Source of the DNA: Pseudomonas tolaasii NCPPB 2192
GTDB lineage: Bacteria; Pseudomonadota; Gammaproteobacteria; Pseudomonadales; Pseudomonadaceae
Reading direction: 5' to 3'
DNA length: 64,000 bases
Assembly: GCF_002813445.1 (NCBI RefSeq)
Contig: NZ_PHHD01000001.1
Coordinates: 4,650,001-4,714,000, forward strand
The notes under the pieces were generated by a model, which did no database searches, was not told the DNA's origin, and saw only the letters and a program-made list of their open reading frames with translations. How positions within the stretch are numbered: position 1 is the stretch's first letter; each line of letters begins with the position of its first letter. Made by a program: the position numbers and the translations under genes. This document shows positions 26,921 to 34,941 of the stretch, one piece after another.

Positions 26921-27882
26921 GATGCCTCGCTGAGCAGGGCGGCGTATTTGAGGATGTCCACGTTGCCGCCGGTGACGATAATGCCCACGCGCTGCCCCTT
27001 GAACCGTTGGCCCAACTGGCGGAGCGCCGCAAGTCCCAGGCAGCCGGTGGGCTCCACGACCAGTTTCATGCGCTGCATGAAGAATTTCATTGAGGCCACC
27101 AGTTCGGCGTCCGACACCGTGAGGATGTCGGTCACCAGGTCACGAATGATCGGGAACGTATGGTTGCCCAAATGCTGGGTCTGTGCGCCGTCGGCGATGG
27201 TCGCCGGGGTGTCGATGTGCACGATGCTGCCGCTTTGGAACGAGCGTTGGCCGTCATTGCCGGCTTCGGGTTCGACGCCGAACAGTTGGCAATCGGGCGC
27301 CAGTGCGCGGGTCGACAGTGCCGTACCCGACAGCATGCCGCCGCCGCCCAGGCCCACGAACATGGCATCCAGCGGGCCGGTGAACTCCAGCAGTTCCTTG
27401 GCGGCGGTGCCCTGACCGGCGAGGATATGCGGGTGGTCGTAGGGCGGAATCAGGGTCATGCCGTGCTCGACCGCGAGGGTACGGCCGATTTGCTCACGGT
27501 CTTCGGTGAAACGGTCGTACAGCACCACGCTGGCGCCGTAGCCACGGGTGGCGGCGACTTTGGCCGCCGGCGCATCGGTGGGCATCACGATAGTGGCCGG
27601 CATGCCCAGCAGGTTGGCGGCCAGCGCGATGCCTTGCGCATGGTTGCCCGAAGAAAACGCTACCACCCCGGCCTTGCGTTGTTGTGCGTCGAACCGCGAC
27701 AGCGCATTGAACGCGCCGCGAAACTTGAAAGAACCGGTGCGTTGCAGGTTCTCGCACTTGATAAACACCTGGGCGCCGATTTCGGCATCCAGCGTGCGCG
27801 AGGTGAACACTGGCGTGGTGTGGGCAAAGCCTTCCAGGCGCTGGGCGGCATCGATGACGTCTTGGTAGGTGGACGATTGCAT
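26917..27882 (-). CDS. Fold-type II PLP serine/threonine dehydratase-like enzyme
   Basis: A 321-residue enzyme with no C-terminal regulatory domain, like serine racemase and L-threo-3-hydroxyaspartate dehydratase rather than biosynthetic IlvA. Lys53 in GSFKFRGA binds PLP, and the phosphate loop is GLGGGGMLSG. SSGNHAQGIALAA is the substrate-binding block. Start at MQSSTYQDV (27882); a frame from 27921 is possible but lacks homology. It is co-translated with RidA, which would clear its enamine product. Confidence 0.87.
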   Translation of the reverse strand: MQSSTYQDVIDAAQRLEGFAHTTPVFTSRTLDAEIGAQVFIKCENLQRTGSFKFRGAFNALSRFDAQQRKAGVVAFSSGNHAQGIALAANLLGMPATIVMPTDAPAAKVAATRGYGASVVLYDRFTEDREQIGRTLAVEHGMTLIPPYDHPHILAGQGTAAKELLEFTGPLDAMFVGLGGGGMLSGTALSTRALAPDCQLFGVEPEAGNDGQRSFQSGSIVHIDTPATIADGAQTQHLGNHTFPIIRDLVTDILTVSDAELVASMKFFMQRMKLVVEPTGCLGLAALRQLGQRFKGQRVGIIVTGGNVDILKYAALLSEAS

Positions 27883-28003
27883 GGGGCAGACCTCGTGTGC
27901 TTTTGTGGATAAAATATCCATAACAAGACAAATAGTAAAGGTGCGTTTATCACAGGCGCCATGCTAATTTTCCGGGCTTGTCCAAACGCCCGAGGGTTCG
28001 ACG

Positions 28004-28621
28004 TTGATCCGACTCACCGATTACATTGCCGGTTTTTCCCAATCCACCCTTGCACCGTGGGCTGAACTGGCGCCCTGGGCACTGGCGGCCCAGGCACCGG
28101 CTATCGTCCGCCAATTGCTCGTCCAACTGCCGGCCGACGAATACACCCTGGAAGGTGACGTCGCCGTGCACCGCACTGCCACCGTTGAGACGGGCGCTTT
28201 GCTCAAGGGGCCGTTGATCATCGGCGCCCAGTGCTTCATCGCCAGTGGCTCGCTGCTGCGCGGCGGTTGCTGGCTGGATACGCACTGCATCATCGGCCCC
28301 GGCGCGGAACTGAAAACCTCGTTTGTGTTCAGCGGCAGCAAGCTGGCGCACTTCAATTTTGTCGGCGATTCGGTGCTGGGCCACGGCATTAACCTGGAAG
28401 CGGGGAGCATCGTTGCCAACTACCGTAACGAGCGTGATGACAAGGAAGTGCAGGTGCGCATTGACGGGCAGCTGCAACGCACGGGCTGTGACAAGTTTGG
28501 CGCGCTCCTCGGGGATCAGTGCCGGATCGGCGCCAATGCGGTGCTGGCACCGGGAGCGGTGTTGAGGCCCGCCAGCGTGGTGGGGCGTGGGCAGCTATTC
28601 GATGGTGAAGTATCCGTTTAA
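28004..28621 (+). CDS. Left-handed beta-helix (LpxA-like) protein, possible acyl- or nucleotidyltransferase-like
   Basis: A 205-residue protein with hexapeptide-like turns in the middle (VHRTATVETGALLKGPLIIG, CIIGPGAELKTSF) and near the end (CRIGANAVLAPGAVLRPASVVG), the hallmark of the left-handed beta-helix fold. No catalytic N-terminal domain was identified, so the activity is open. The start is a TTG preceded by GAGG, with no ATG available early in the frame. It is a single gene between the dehydratase module and the sigma factor. Confidence 0.7.
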   Translation: MIRLTDYIAGFSQSTLAPWAELAPWALAAQAPAIVRQLLVQLPADEYTLEGDVAVHRTATVETGALLKGPLIIGAQCFIASGSLLRGGCWLDTHCIIGPGAELKTSFVFSGSKLAHFNFVGDSVLGHGINLEAGSIVANYRNERDDKEVQVRIDGQLQRTGCDKFGALLGDQCRIGANAVLAPGAVLRPASVVGRGQLFDGEVSV

Positions 28622-28667
28622 ACGCAATGTTGAAATGAACATGGTGTGCCGACGCGATATTAAATAG

Positions 28668-28680
28668 AATGAATCTCATT
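28668..28680. promoter_or_regulatory. Possible Fur box before the ECF sigma gene
   Basis: AATGAATCTCATT forms an AATGA/TCATT dyad in an AT-rich stretch 34 nt before the sigma-factor start, where fecI-like genes usually carry a Fur site. It is a weak match only. Confidence 0.4.
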
Positions 28681-28713
28681 TGAGACTCACTCGCGCCGCG
28701 CAGGTTGCTTGCC

Positions 28714-29232
28714 ATGAATGATGCTGTCGTCCCGACCCACGCCCCTGAGCTTGCACTGACGAGCCTGTACCGCGACCACCGCAGTTGGCTGGAAAGCTGG
28801 CTGCGGCGGCGCATGGGCAATGCCTGGGACGCGGCGGACCTGAGCCAGGAGACGTTTCTGCGAGTGCTGGCCAGCGCCCAGCCGATACCGCAGTTGCAGG
28901 AACCGCGCGCGTATCTGGTGACCATCGGCAAGCGTTTGCTGGTCAACTTTCACCAGCGGCGTAGCCTGGAGCAGGCGTACCTGAATGCCTTGGCCAGCTT
29001 GCCGCCAGCGTGCGTACCGTCGCCCGAACAACGTTGGCTGGTGCTCGAAACCCTGCAAGCCCTGGACGAACTGCTCGACGGTCTGCCGGCAGTGGTGCGT
29101 CGTGCGTTTCTGTGGAGCCAACTGGAAGGCCTGGGTTATCGCGAGATTGCCGCGCGCCTTGACGTATCCGAGCGCACGGTGAAGCGCTACATGGCCCAGG
29201 CCTACGAGCATTGTTTGTGGGTGGAGCTGTGA
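28714..29232 (+). CDS. ECF sigma factor (FecI type)
   Basis: A 172-residue sigma factor. Region 2 reads LTSLYRDHRSWLESWLRRR and DAADLSQETFLRVL (about residues 15-50), and region 4 reads LEGLGYREIAARLDVSERTVKRYMAQA. Such factors usually transcribe siderophore receptor genes when an anti-sigma FecR is signalled by the receptor. The ATG at 28714 is preferred to a TTG three codons earlier. It overlaps the fecR-like gene by 4 nt. No TonB-dependent receptor gene follows, which is unusual. Confidence 0.88.
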   Translation: MNDAVVPTHAPELALTSLYRDHRSWLESWLRRRMGNAWDAADLSQETFLRVLASAQPIPQLQEPRAYLVTIGKRLLVNFHQRRSLEQAYLNALASLPPACVPSPEQRWLVLETLQALDELLDGLPAVVRRAFLWSQLEGLGYREIAARLDVSERTVKRYMAQAYEHCLWVEL

Positions 29233-30149
29233 GCCGTGACGTCGCGCGGGCCGCCGCACAATGGTTGGCGCTGCTTGAGTCCGGCGCCGCCACCGAGCGT
29301 GATCACGCCAACCTTCAACAGTGGCGCGACAGCCACCCACAGCACGAACAGATTTGGCAAAAAGCCCAGTCCCTGCGTCAGCGTTTCGGCGACTTGCCTC
29401 AGGCATTGGCCATGGCCAGTCTCGACCGCCCGCAATCGGGGCGCCGCGCGTTGCTCAAGCGAGCCCTGGGTGTGGCGGCGTTGGTGCCTGCCGCATGGCT
29501 GGTGAGCCGGCAGTTGCCCATCGAGGCATGGCGCGCCGACCTGCACACCGCCACGGGCGAGCGCAAACGCTTGCCGCTGGCCGATGGCGGCAGCCTGCAA
29601 CTCAACACGGCGACTGCCGTGGATATCAACCTGGCGCAACGGCTTGTCACCCTGGTCGATGGCGAGCTGGCGTTGAGCGTTCCGGGGGCGGCGGCGATGA
29701 CGGTGCAAACCCGGTACGGGCAAGTGCAGATCAGCCACGGCGAGGCGTGCGTGCGGCAGTTGGCGACCGGGTGTTTGGTGTCGGTGTTCAAGGGGGCGGT
29801 GCAGGTGCGTGATGCGAGCGGGCAACCGGCAACCTTGCGCAGCGGCCAGCAAGCCCCGATGGACGCCCGCGGGCTTGGTGCCCCGGTGCCGTTTGATGTG
29901 TGGCAACCGGGCTGGCGCGAAGGCGTGTTGACCGCGCAAAACCAGACGCTGGGGGATTTTTTGCGTGAGCTTGAGCGTTACCGACCCGGCGTTTTGCGCT
30001 GGGACCCAAGCCTGGAACGGCTGCGAGTCACCGGCAGTTTCCGTCTGGATGACACCGACCGCGTCCTCAACCTGCTGGCCTCGACACTGGGGTTTGAAGT
30101 GCAGGCGCGAACGCGGTATTGGGTGACGTTGAGCCAAAAACGGGTGTGA
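29229..30149 (+). CDS. FecR-family anti-sigma/regulatory membrane protein
   Basis: A 306-residue protein starting with GTG inside the sigma gene stop (GTGA). The N-terminal DUF4880-type domain (ARAAAQWLALLESGAATERDH) is cytoplasmic, one hydrophobic segment lies near residues 77-95 (GVAALVPAAWLV), and the periplasmic FecR domain contains TATGERKRLPLADGG. A C-terminal STN-like part (VTGSFRLDDTDRVLNLLASTLG) contacts receptors in this family. There is no receptor gene beside it; the next gene is on the other strand. Confidence 0.87.
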   Translation: MSRDVARAAAQWLALLESGAATERDHANLQQWRDSHPQHEQIWQKAQSLRQRFGDLPQALAMASLDRPQSGRRALLKRALGVAALVPAAWLVSRQLPIEAWRADLHTATGERKRLPLADGGSLQLNTATAVDINLAQRLVTLVDGELALSVPGAAAMTVQTRYGQVQISHGEACVRQLATGCLVSVFKGAVQVRDASGQPATLRSGQQAPMDARGLGAPVPFDVWQPGWREGVLTAQNQTLGDFLRELERYRPGVLRWDPSLERLRVTGSFRLDDTDRVLNLLASTLGFEVQARTRYWVTLSQKRV

Positions 30150-30243
30150 TCCGAGCCGCCACTGCTTTTTTTGTGGCAAGCCTGTTTGCCACAACAAGCC
30201 CGGTAACTGCAAACAAGCAGGCCTTCAGAGAAATGGCAGTGCC

Positions 30244-30960
30244 TCAGATCACATGCGCCCGTTGCAGTTCAGTCAGCGACAGCGCCTTGAGCTGCGCCAG
30301 CAGCGGGTCGCGCCGATCCCTCGGGTGTGCCAGGTCCACCTTTAACGTTTGGCGAATGCTGCTGGGCCGGTTGTCCATCACCAGCACCCGGTCGCTCAGG
30401 TACAGCGCTTCATCCACGTCATGGGTCACCAGCAATAACGCGATCGCATGGTGCGCCGCCAGTTGCAGCAGCAAGTCCTGCAGCTTCATGCGGGTGAAGG
30501 CGTCCACCGCGCTGAAGGGTTCGTCCAGCAGCAATACCTGCGGGCGCGAGTACAGGCCGCGTGCGATGGCGACCCGTTGCGCCATGCCGCCGGACAGCGC
30601 CTTGGGCAGTGCCTGGGCGAAGCCCTTGAGGCCGACTTCCTCAATCAGTTGCGTGACCCAGGCCTTGTCGTAACGGTCGTCGTCACTGAACCCGATGTTT
30701 TGCTCCACCGTCAGCCAGGGCATCAGCCGCGGTTCCTGGAACACAAATGCCACTTCGCCGTCGGGGCTGCGCAGCTGGCCCTGAAAGTCGGTGTCCAGCC
30801 CGGCGACAATCCTCAATAACGTGCTTTTACCGCAGCCGCTGGGGCCCAGCAGGCTGACGGTTTCGCGCGGCTGCAGGGCCAGGTGCACATTCGTGAGCAC
30901 GGTAGTGTCGGCGAAGCTTTTACGCGCGACATGAATGTCCAGCAAAGATGCCTGGCTCAT
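30244..30960 (-). CDS. ABC transporter ATPase (nitrate/sulfonate/taurine type, SsuB-like)
   Basis: A 238-residue ATPase with Walker A GPSGCGKSTLL, Q-loop FVFQEPRLMPW, signature LSGGMAQRVAIARGL and Walker B VLLLDEPFSAVDA. The RLMPWLTVEQN block is typical of SsuB/TauB. Its ATG overlaps the stop of the permease gene. With the two genes upstream it forms a complete importer; the substrate is probably an organosulfur compound, judged from family and the SsuF-like neighbour. Confidence 0.87.
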   Translation of the reverse strand: MSQASLLDIHVARKSFADTTVLTNVHLALQPRETVSLLGPSGCGKSTLLRIVAGLDTDFQGQLRSPDGEVAFVFQEPRLMPWLTVEQNIGFSDDDRYDKAWVTQLIEEVGLKGFAQALPKALSGGMAQRVAIARGLYSRPQVLLLDEPFSAVDAFTRMKLQDLLLQLAAHHAIALLLVTHDVDEALYLSDRVLVMDNRPSSIRQTLKVDLAHPRDRRDPLLAQLKALSLTELQRAHVI

Positions 30961-31784
30961 TGTTCTGCCCCTTGACCGGTGAACGTATCGCGCCAGGCCA
31001 GGCAGCGTTTCTCAAGCGTCGCGAGCAAACCGTCGCTGAGCTTGCCGAGCAGCGCCAACACAATGATCGCCGCCAGCACGATATCCGGCCGTGAGGTTTC
31101 GCGGCCATCGCTGAGCAAGTAGCCCAGGCCCTTGGTGGCCGCGATCAGCTCGGCGGCCACCAGGAACATCCACGCCAGGCTCAAGCCGCTGCGCAACCCG
31201 GTAAACAGGCCGGGCAGGGCGGCGGGCAACAGGATGCGCCGTACCAGGCGCCTGCGGCTGAAGCCGTACATCTGGCCGACCTCCACCAATTTGCGGTCGA
31301 TATCACGAATGGCCGCGACGCCGTTGAGGTACACCGGAAAGAACGCCCCAATCGCAATCAGCACCACTTTTGAGGTTTCATCGATGCCCAGCCACAGCAG
31401 CAACAGCGGTACCCAGGCCAGGCTCGGGATCGAGCGCAGGCCGGCGAAAGTCGGCTCCAGATAAGCCTCGGCTTCACGGCTGAGCCCGACCCAGGCCGCG
31501 AACAACAGCGCCAGGCTCGCGCCAATCCCAAAACCCAGCAGCACCCGCAACAGGCTGGCGCTGATGTGCTTCCACAGCGCGCCTTCGGCGAGGTCGGCGA
31601 GGGTCACGGCGATTTCGCTGGGGGCCGGCATTTGGTAGGACGGTAGCCAGCCGATGCGTACGACCCCCTCCAAAACCAACAGGATCAGCACCGGCAGAAC
31701 CAGGCCCTTGAGCCTCTTCGGCCAGCCGCTGCGCTTGACCGCCACGGGTACCGTCACCGGCAATGCTTGGGTTTTGCCTGACAT
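30957..31784 (-). CDS. ABC transporter permease (SsuC-like)
   Basis: A 275-residue inner-membrane permease with about six helices. The region LRSIPSLAWVPLLLLWLGIDETSKV and the coupling motif GVAAIRDIDRKLVEVGQMYG are standard for the SsuC/TauC group. The start MSGKTQALP at 31784 follows AAGGGG; the longer frame reaches into the preceding gene. It is 10 nt downstream of the binding-protein gene. Confidence 0.87.
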   Translation of the reverse strand: MSGKTQALPVTVPVAVKRSGWPKRLKGLVLPVLILLVLEGVVRIGWLPSYQMPAPSEIAVTLADLAEGALWKHISASLLRVLLGFGIGASLALLFAAWVGLSREAEAYLEPTFAGLRSIPSLAWVPLLLLWLGIDETSKVVLIAIGAFFPVYLNGVAAIRDIDRKLVEVGQMYGFSRRRLVRRILLPAALPGLFTGLRSGLSLAWMFLVAAELIAATKGLGYLLSDGRETSRPDIVLAAIIVLALLGKLSDGLLATLEKRCLAWRDTFTGQGAEQ

Positions 31785-31794
31785 CTCGCGCCCC

Positions 31795-32766
31795 TTATGG
31801 TTTTGGCAGCGTCTGGCCAAATGACGTGTCGATCAGTTGGTCGATCACCTGATCCACATTCACCCCTTTGCGCACCAATTCTTCCGACACCAGAATCGGC
31901 GCCGCTGCCTTGGACGATTCCACGTCCTTGGCGCTCAGCAGCGGGGTACTCAGGTCGGTGCGCGACAGTTGCAGCTTGGCCACTTCCAACGGCAGGCCGG
32001 ATTCATCGGCGAGCAATTTGGCGAACTCATCCGGGTGCTTCACTGCCCAGTCCCTGGCTTTTTCATAGGCGCCGAGCACTTTGGTGATGGTGTGCGGGTG
32101 CTCCTTGGCGTACTGCTCGGTGACGCTGACCACGCCGTAGCTGTTGAAGTCCTTGTTGCGGTACAGCAGGCGCGAACCGGCCTGGATCTCGCTGGCCGCC
32201 ATGTGTGGGTCGAGGCCGGCCCAGGCGTCGACGTCACCTTTTTCCAGAGCGGTACGGCCGTCCGGGTGTTGCAGGTGCACCAGTTCGACGTCGTCTTTTT
32301 TAAGCCCGGCTTTTTGCAGGCTGCGCAGGGTGAACAGGTACGGGTCGGTGCCCTTGGTGGCGGCGATTTTCTTGCCTTTGAGCTCGGCGACGCTGTTGAG
32401 CGGTGAATCCTTGCGTACCACCAGCGCCGTCCACTCGGCGCGGCTGTAGACGTACACCGATTTGATCGGGCTGCCATTGGCACGGCTCAACACGGCAGAG
32501 AGGCTGGCAGACGAGGCAAAGTCCACGCCGCCGCTGTTGAGGTATTCCAGCGAGCGGTTGCTGCCCTGGCTCAACACCCAGCCGACTTTGGTCTGCGGCA
32601 AGGCCTGTTCGAGCCAGCCGAAATGTTTGAGCACCAGGCTCACGGGCGAGTAATAGGCGTAATCCAGATTGACTTCGGCAGGGTCGGCTTCGGCGGCGAA
32701 GGCTTGGGTGTTCAGGCATAAGGCGAAGGCGCAGGCGCCGAGCAAGCGGTGGACAAGGGGGGTCAT
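31795..32766 (-). CDS. ABC transporter substrate-binding protein (aliphatic-sulfonate type, SsuA-like)
   Basis: A 323-residue periplasmic protein with a Sec signal peptide (LLGACAFALCLNTQAFAA, cleavage near residue 25). The mature part follows the SsuA pattern: LDYAYYSPVSLVLKHFGWLE, SLEYLNSGGVDFASSASLSA and LKGKKIAATKGTDPYLF. ATG at 32766 follows GGAG. It is first in the leftward ssu-like operon. No ssuD/ssuE monooxygenase gene is adjacent, so desulfonation must be encoded elsewhere or the ligand is not a sulfonate. Confidence 0.85.
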   Translation of the reverse strand: MTPLVHRLLGACAFALCLNTQAFAAEADPAEVNLDYAYYSPVSLVLKHFGWLEQALPQTKVGWVLSQGSNRSLEYLNSGGVDFASSASLSAVLSRANGSPIKSVYVYSRAEWTALVVRKDSPLNSVAELKGKKIAATKGTDPYLFTLRSLQKAGLKKDDVELVHLQHPDGRTALEKGDVDAWAGLDPHMAASEIQAGSRLLYRNKDFNSYGVVSVTEQYAKEHPHTITKVLGAYEKARDWAVKHPDEFAKLLADESGLPLEVAKLQLSRTDLSTPLLSAKDVESSKAAAPILVSEELVRKGVNVDQVIDQLIDTSFGQTLPKP

Positions 32767-33086
32767 GGAACAGCTCCGGACAGGGTGGCGAGAGAAGAAT
32801 TTTCTTATATTCAGAAAACTGAAATGGCATGTTCCATCATGCTTAACGGGAATATGCAGTCTCTGTGCCATCGGGCTCCGTGGCTTATTTACCGGGGTTT
32901 CGGGCGCAATTGCTGTGGTGCAATAGGGCAGATTGTTGATCGACTGTTGGTGGGTAAACAGTCTCTATATGTTCGAATCGAATAAACAAAGAGTTATATA
33001 TTCCTTTTAATGTTTTGGTGTGAGGCGCATTTTGAGGGCCTGCGCATTCGTGCGGATTGACCCAACAGCCAAAAAGGAAAGCCGAC
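32767..33086. promoter_or_regulatory. Divergent promoter region between ssuA-like and ssuF-like genes
   Basis: A 320-bp AT-rich gap without a gene. TTTTCTTATATTCAGAAAA with an adjoining CAGAAAACTG dyad near 32797-32822 lies just before the binding-protein start and may hold promoter or activator sites. Nothing else was recognised. Confidence 0.4.
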
Positions 33087-33302
33087 ATGACCATCAAAGC
33101 GATCAACGTGCGCAACCAGTTCAAAGGCGTGATCAAGGAAATTCTGCTGGGGGAAGTGGTGTCCGAAATCGACGTGCAAACCGCGTCCGGCATCGTCACG
33201 TCGGTGATCACCACCCGATCGGTGCGTGACCTGGAATTGAAAGTGGGCAGTGAAGTGATTGCCTTTGTGAAGTCCACCGAAGTGTCCATCGCCAAACTGT
33301 AA
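33087..33302 (+). CDS. TOBE-domain molybdopterin-binding-like protein (SsuF-like)
   Basis: A 71-residue single TOBE (Mop) domain protein: INVRNQFKGVIKEILLGEVVSEI, seen in its core KGVIKEILLGEVVSEID, then VTSVITTRSVRDLELKVGSEV and AFVKSTEVSIAKL. Such proteins bind molybdate or related oxyanions. In P. putida a protein of this size, SsuF, belongs to the sulfonate-utilisation operon; here it is divergent from the SsuABC-like genes. AGGA precedes the ATG at 33087. Confidence 0.85.
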   Translation: MTIKAINVRNQFKGVIKEILLGEVVSEIDVQTASGIVTSVITTRSVRDLELKVGSEVIAFVKSTEVSIAKL

Positions 33303-33315
33303 TTGCTGTTGCCAA

Positions 33316-33419
33316 TGTGGGGGCGGGCTGTCGAGCGTTAGCGAGGCGGCGAAGGCGGTGGGTCAGAGGGTATCTCTGTTGGCCATGCCGCCGCTTTCGC
33401 AGGCAAGCCAGCTCCCACC
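33316..33419. repeat. REP-type repeat
   Basis: It opens with TGTGGGGGCGGGCTGTCGAG and closes with CGCAGGCAAGCCAGCTCCCA. It is the same unit as at 24513, placed between the ssuF-like gene and the oprN terminator. Confidence 0.75.
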
Positions 33420-33448
33420 TTTGATTGAGCAAGGCCTCAAAGTGCAGG

Positions 33449-33483
33449 CAAAAAAAGCCCCGCGACCGAAGGGGGCACGGGGC
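33449..33483 (-). terminator. Rho-independent terminator of mexEF-oprN
   Basis: Read leftward, AGCCCCGTG...CGCGGGGCT forms a GC-rich hairpin followed by a run of T residues (33450-33456 on the other strand). It lies 43 nt after the oprN stop. A short A-run on the other side may let it work in both directions. Confidence 0.75.
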
Positions 33484-33525
33484 TAAAAATTGGCTGGATG
33501 CGACCAACCAAAGGAGCTCTTTACA

Positions 33526-34941
33526 TCACTTGGCGCTGGCTACCACCGTGTCCGGCTGCCAGCCACCGCCCAGCGCTTTGTAGATCGCCACGATGCCGCG
33601 ATACAGATCCACTTCGGCCTGAGCCTGAGAATCTTCAGCGGCCAGACGCTCGCGTTGTGCGTCAAGCAGTACCAGGAAATCCACGGTGCCTTCGCGATAA
33701 CGAATCGCCGCGAGATCAGCCGCTGCACGGCTCGACTCACTCTGACGAATCAGCGAAACCAGGCGCTGCTGGCGTTTGCCGTAATCACTGAAGGCATTTT
33801 CAGATTCTTCCAGCGCCAGCAACACTTGCTGCTCATAGGTCGCCAACGCACCGTCAGCTTCCGCATTCGCACCGCGCAACCGCGCACGCACGCTGCCCAG
33901 GTCGAAGGCGGCCCAGGTGATGCTCGGGCCCAGGGACCAGGCATTCGCCGCTGCCGAACCAATCTGCGAGCCACGCCCGGCGGTAAAGCCGAGGAAGCCA
34001 CTGAGGCTCACCCGCGGGAACAGGTCGGCCTTGGCCACGCCAATCCGGGCAGTAGCGGCGGCCAATTTGCGCTCGGCGCTGAGGATGTCCGGGCGACGTT
34101 GCAGCAGTTGCCCCGGGTCGCCGATCGGCAAGGCCTTGGCAATCGCCGGCAGGTCTTTGGGGCTCAGGTCCACGGTCAGCTTGTCAGGGCGCTGGCCGAG
34201 GAGGGTGGCGATGCGGTTACGCTCGCGCACTTGCTCGGCTTGCAGTTGCGGCACGCTGGCTTCAACTGCTGCCAAACGCGCGTCGGCACGTTCCACATCG
34301 AGCTGATCACCCACGCCGGCATCCCGCAGGCTCACGGTGATGGCCCGTGATTCCTGCTGGTTCTTCAGGTTGTCCAGGGCAATGCGTTCGCGCAGTTGAG
34401 CGCCGCGCAGTTGACCGTAGGCGTCGACCAGTTCGGCAATCATGGTGACTTGCAGTTGGTACAGGTCGGCCTCGGCGACCTGTTGGTCAGCATCGCTGGC
34501 CTCAAGGTTGCGGCGGATACGGCCGAACAAGTCCACTTCCCAGGCCATGTCCAGGCCCAGGTCGTAGCGCTCGCTGTTCACACGTTGGGTGGTTTGACCC
34601 GGAATCTGGCCCTTGCCCACATCGCTGCTGGCGCGAGAGGTGACCACTGGCATGATGTCGGTGGCCACGTCGTCGCGGATGGCGCGGGCGGCGCGCAGGC
34701 GGGCAAACGCCACGCGCAAATCGCGGTTGCCTTGCAGCGACTGAGTGACCAGCTGGTTAAGGGTCGGGTCGTCAAACTGCTGCCACCAGATGCCTTCGTA
34801 CTTGGCGTGGTCGTAGCTTTTGGTGTCGGCGGCGGCCGTGATGTTGGCCGCCTCCAGCTTCTCGGTTTTATAGTCCGGGCCCACGGCACAGGCGCTCAAC
34901 GCCAGTACCAGCAAGCTCGGCAGGAATACTTTTACGCTCAT
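33526..34941 (-). CDS. oprN: Outer-membrane efflux channel OprN
   Basis: A 471-residue TolC-like outer-membrane lipoprotein. The signal ends in the lipobox LSAC (Cys18), followed by AVGPDYKTE. Two coiled outer-membrane-efflux domains follow; AWEVDLFGRIRRNLE and SLSGFLGFTAGRGSQIGS are nearly identical to P. aeruginosa OprN. It forms the exit duct of the MexEF pump. Its start overlaps the mexF stop by 4 nt, and a terminator follows. Confidence 0.92.
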   Translation of the reverse strand: MSVKVFLPSLLVLALSACAVGPDYKTEKLEAANITAAADTKSYDHAKYEGIWWQQFDDPTLNQLVTQSLQGNRDLRVAFARLRAARAIRDDVATDIMPVVTSRASSDVGKGQIPGQTTQRVNSERYDLGLDMAWEVDLFGRIRRNLEASDADQQVAEADLYQLQVTMIAELVDAYGQLRGAQLRERIALDNLKNQQESRAITVSLRDAGVGDQLDVERADARLAAVEASVPQLQAEQVRERNRIATLLGQRPDKLTVDLSPKDLPAIAKALPIGDPGQLLQRRPDILSAERKLAAATARIGVAKADLFPRVSLSGFLGFTAGRGSQIGSAAANAWSLGPSITWAAFDLGSVRARLRGANAEADGALATYEQQVLLALEESENAFSDYGKRQQRLVSLIRQSESSRAAADLAAIRYREGTVDFLVLLDAQRERLAAEDSQAQAEVDLYRGIVAIYKALGGGWQPDTVVASAK

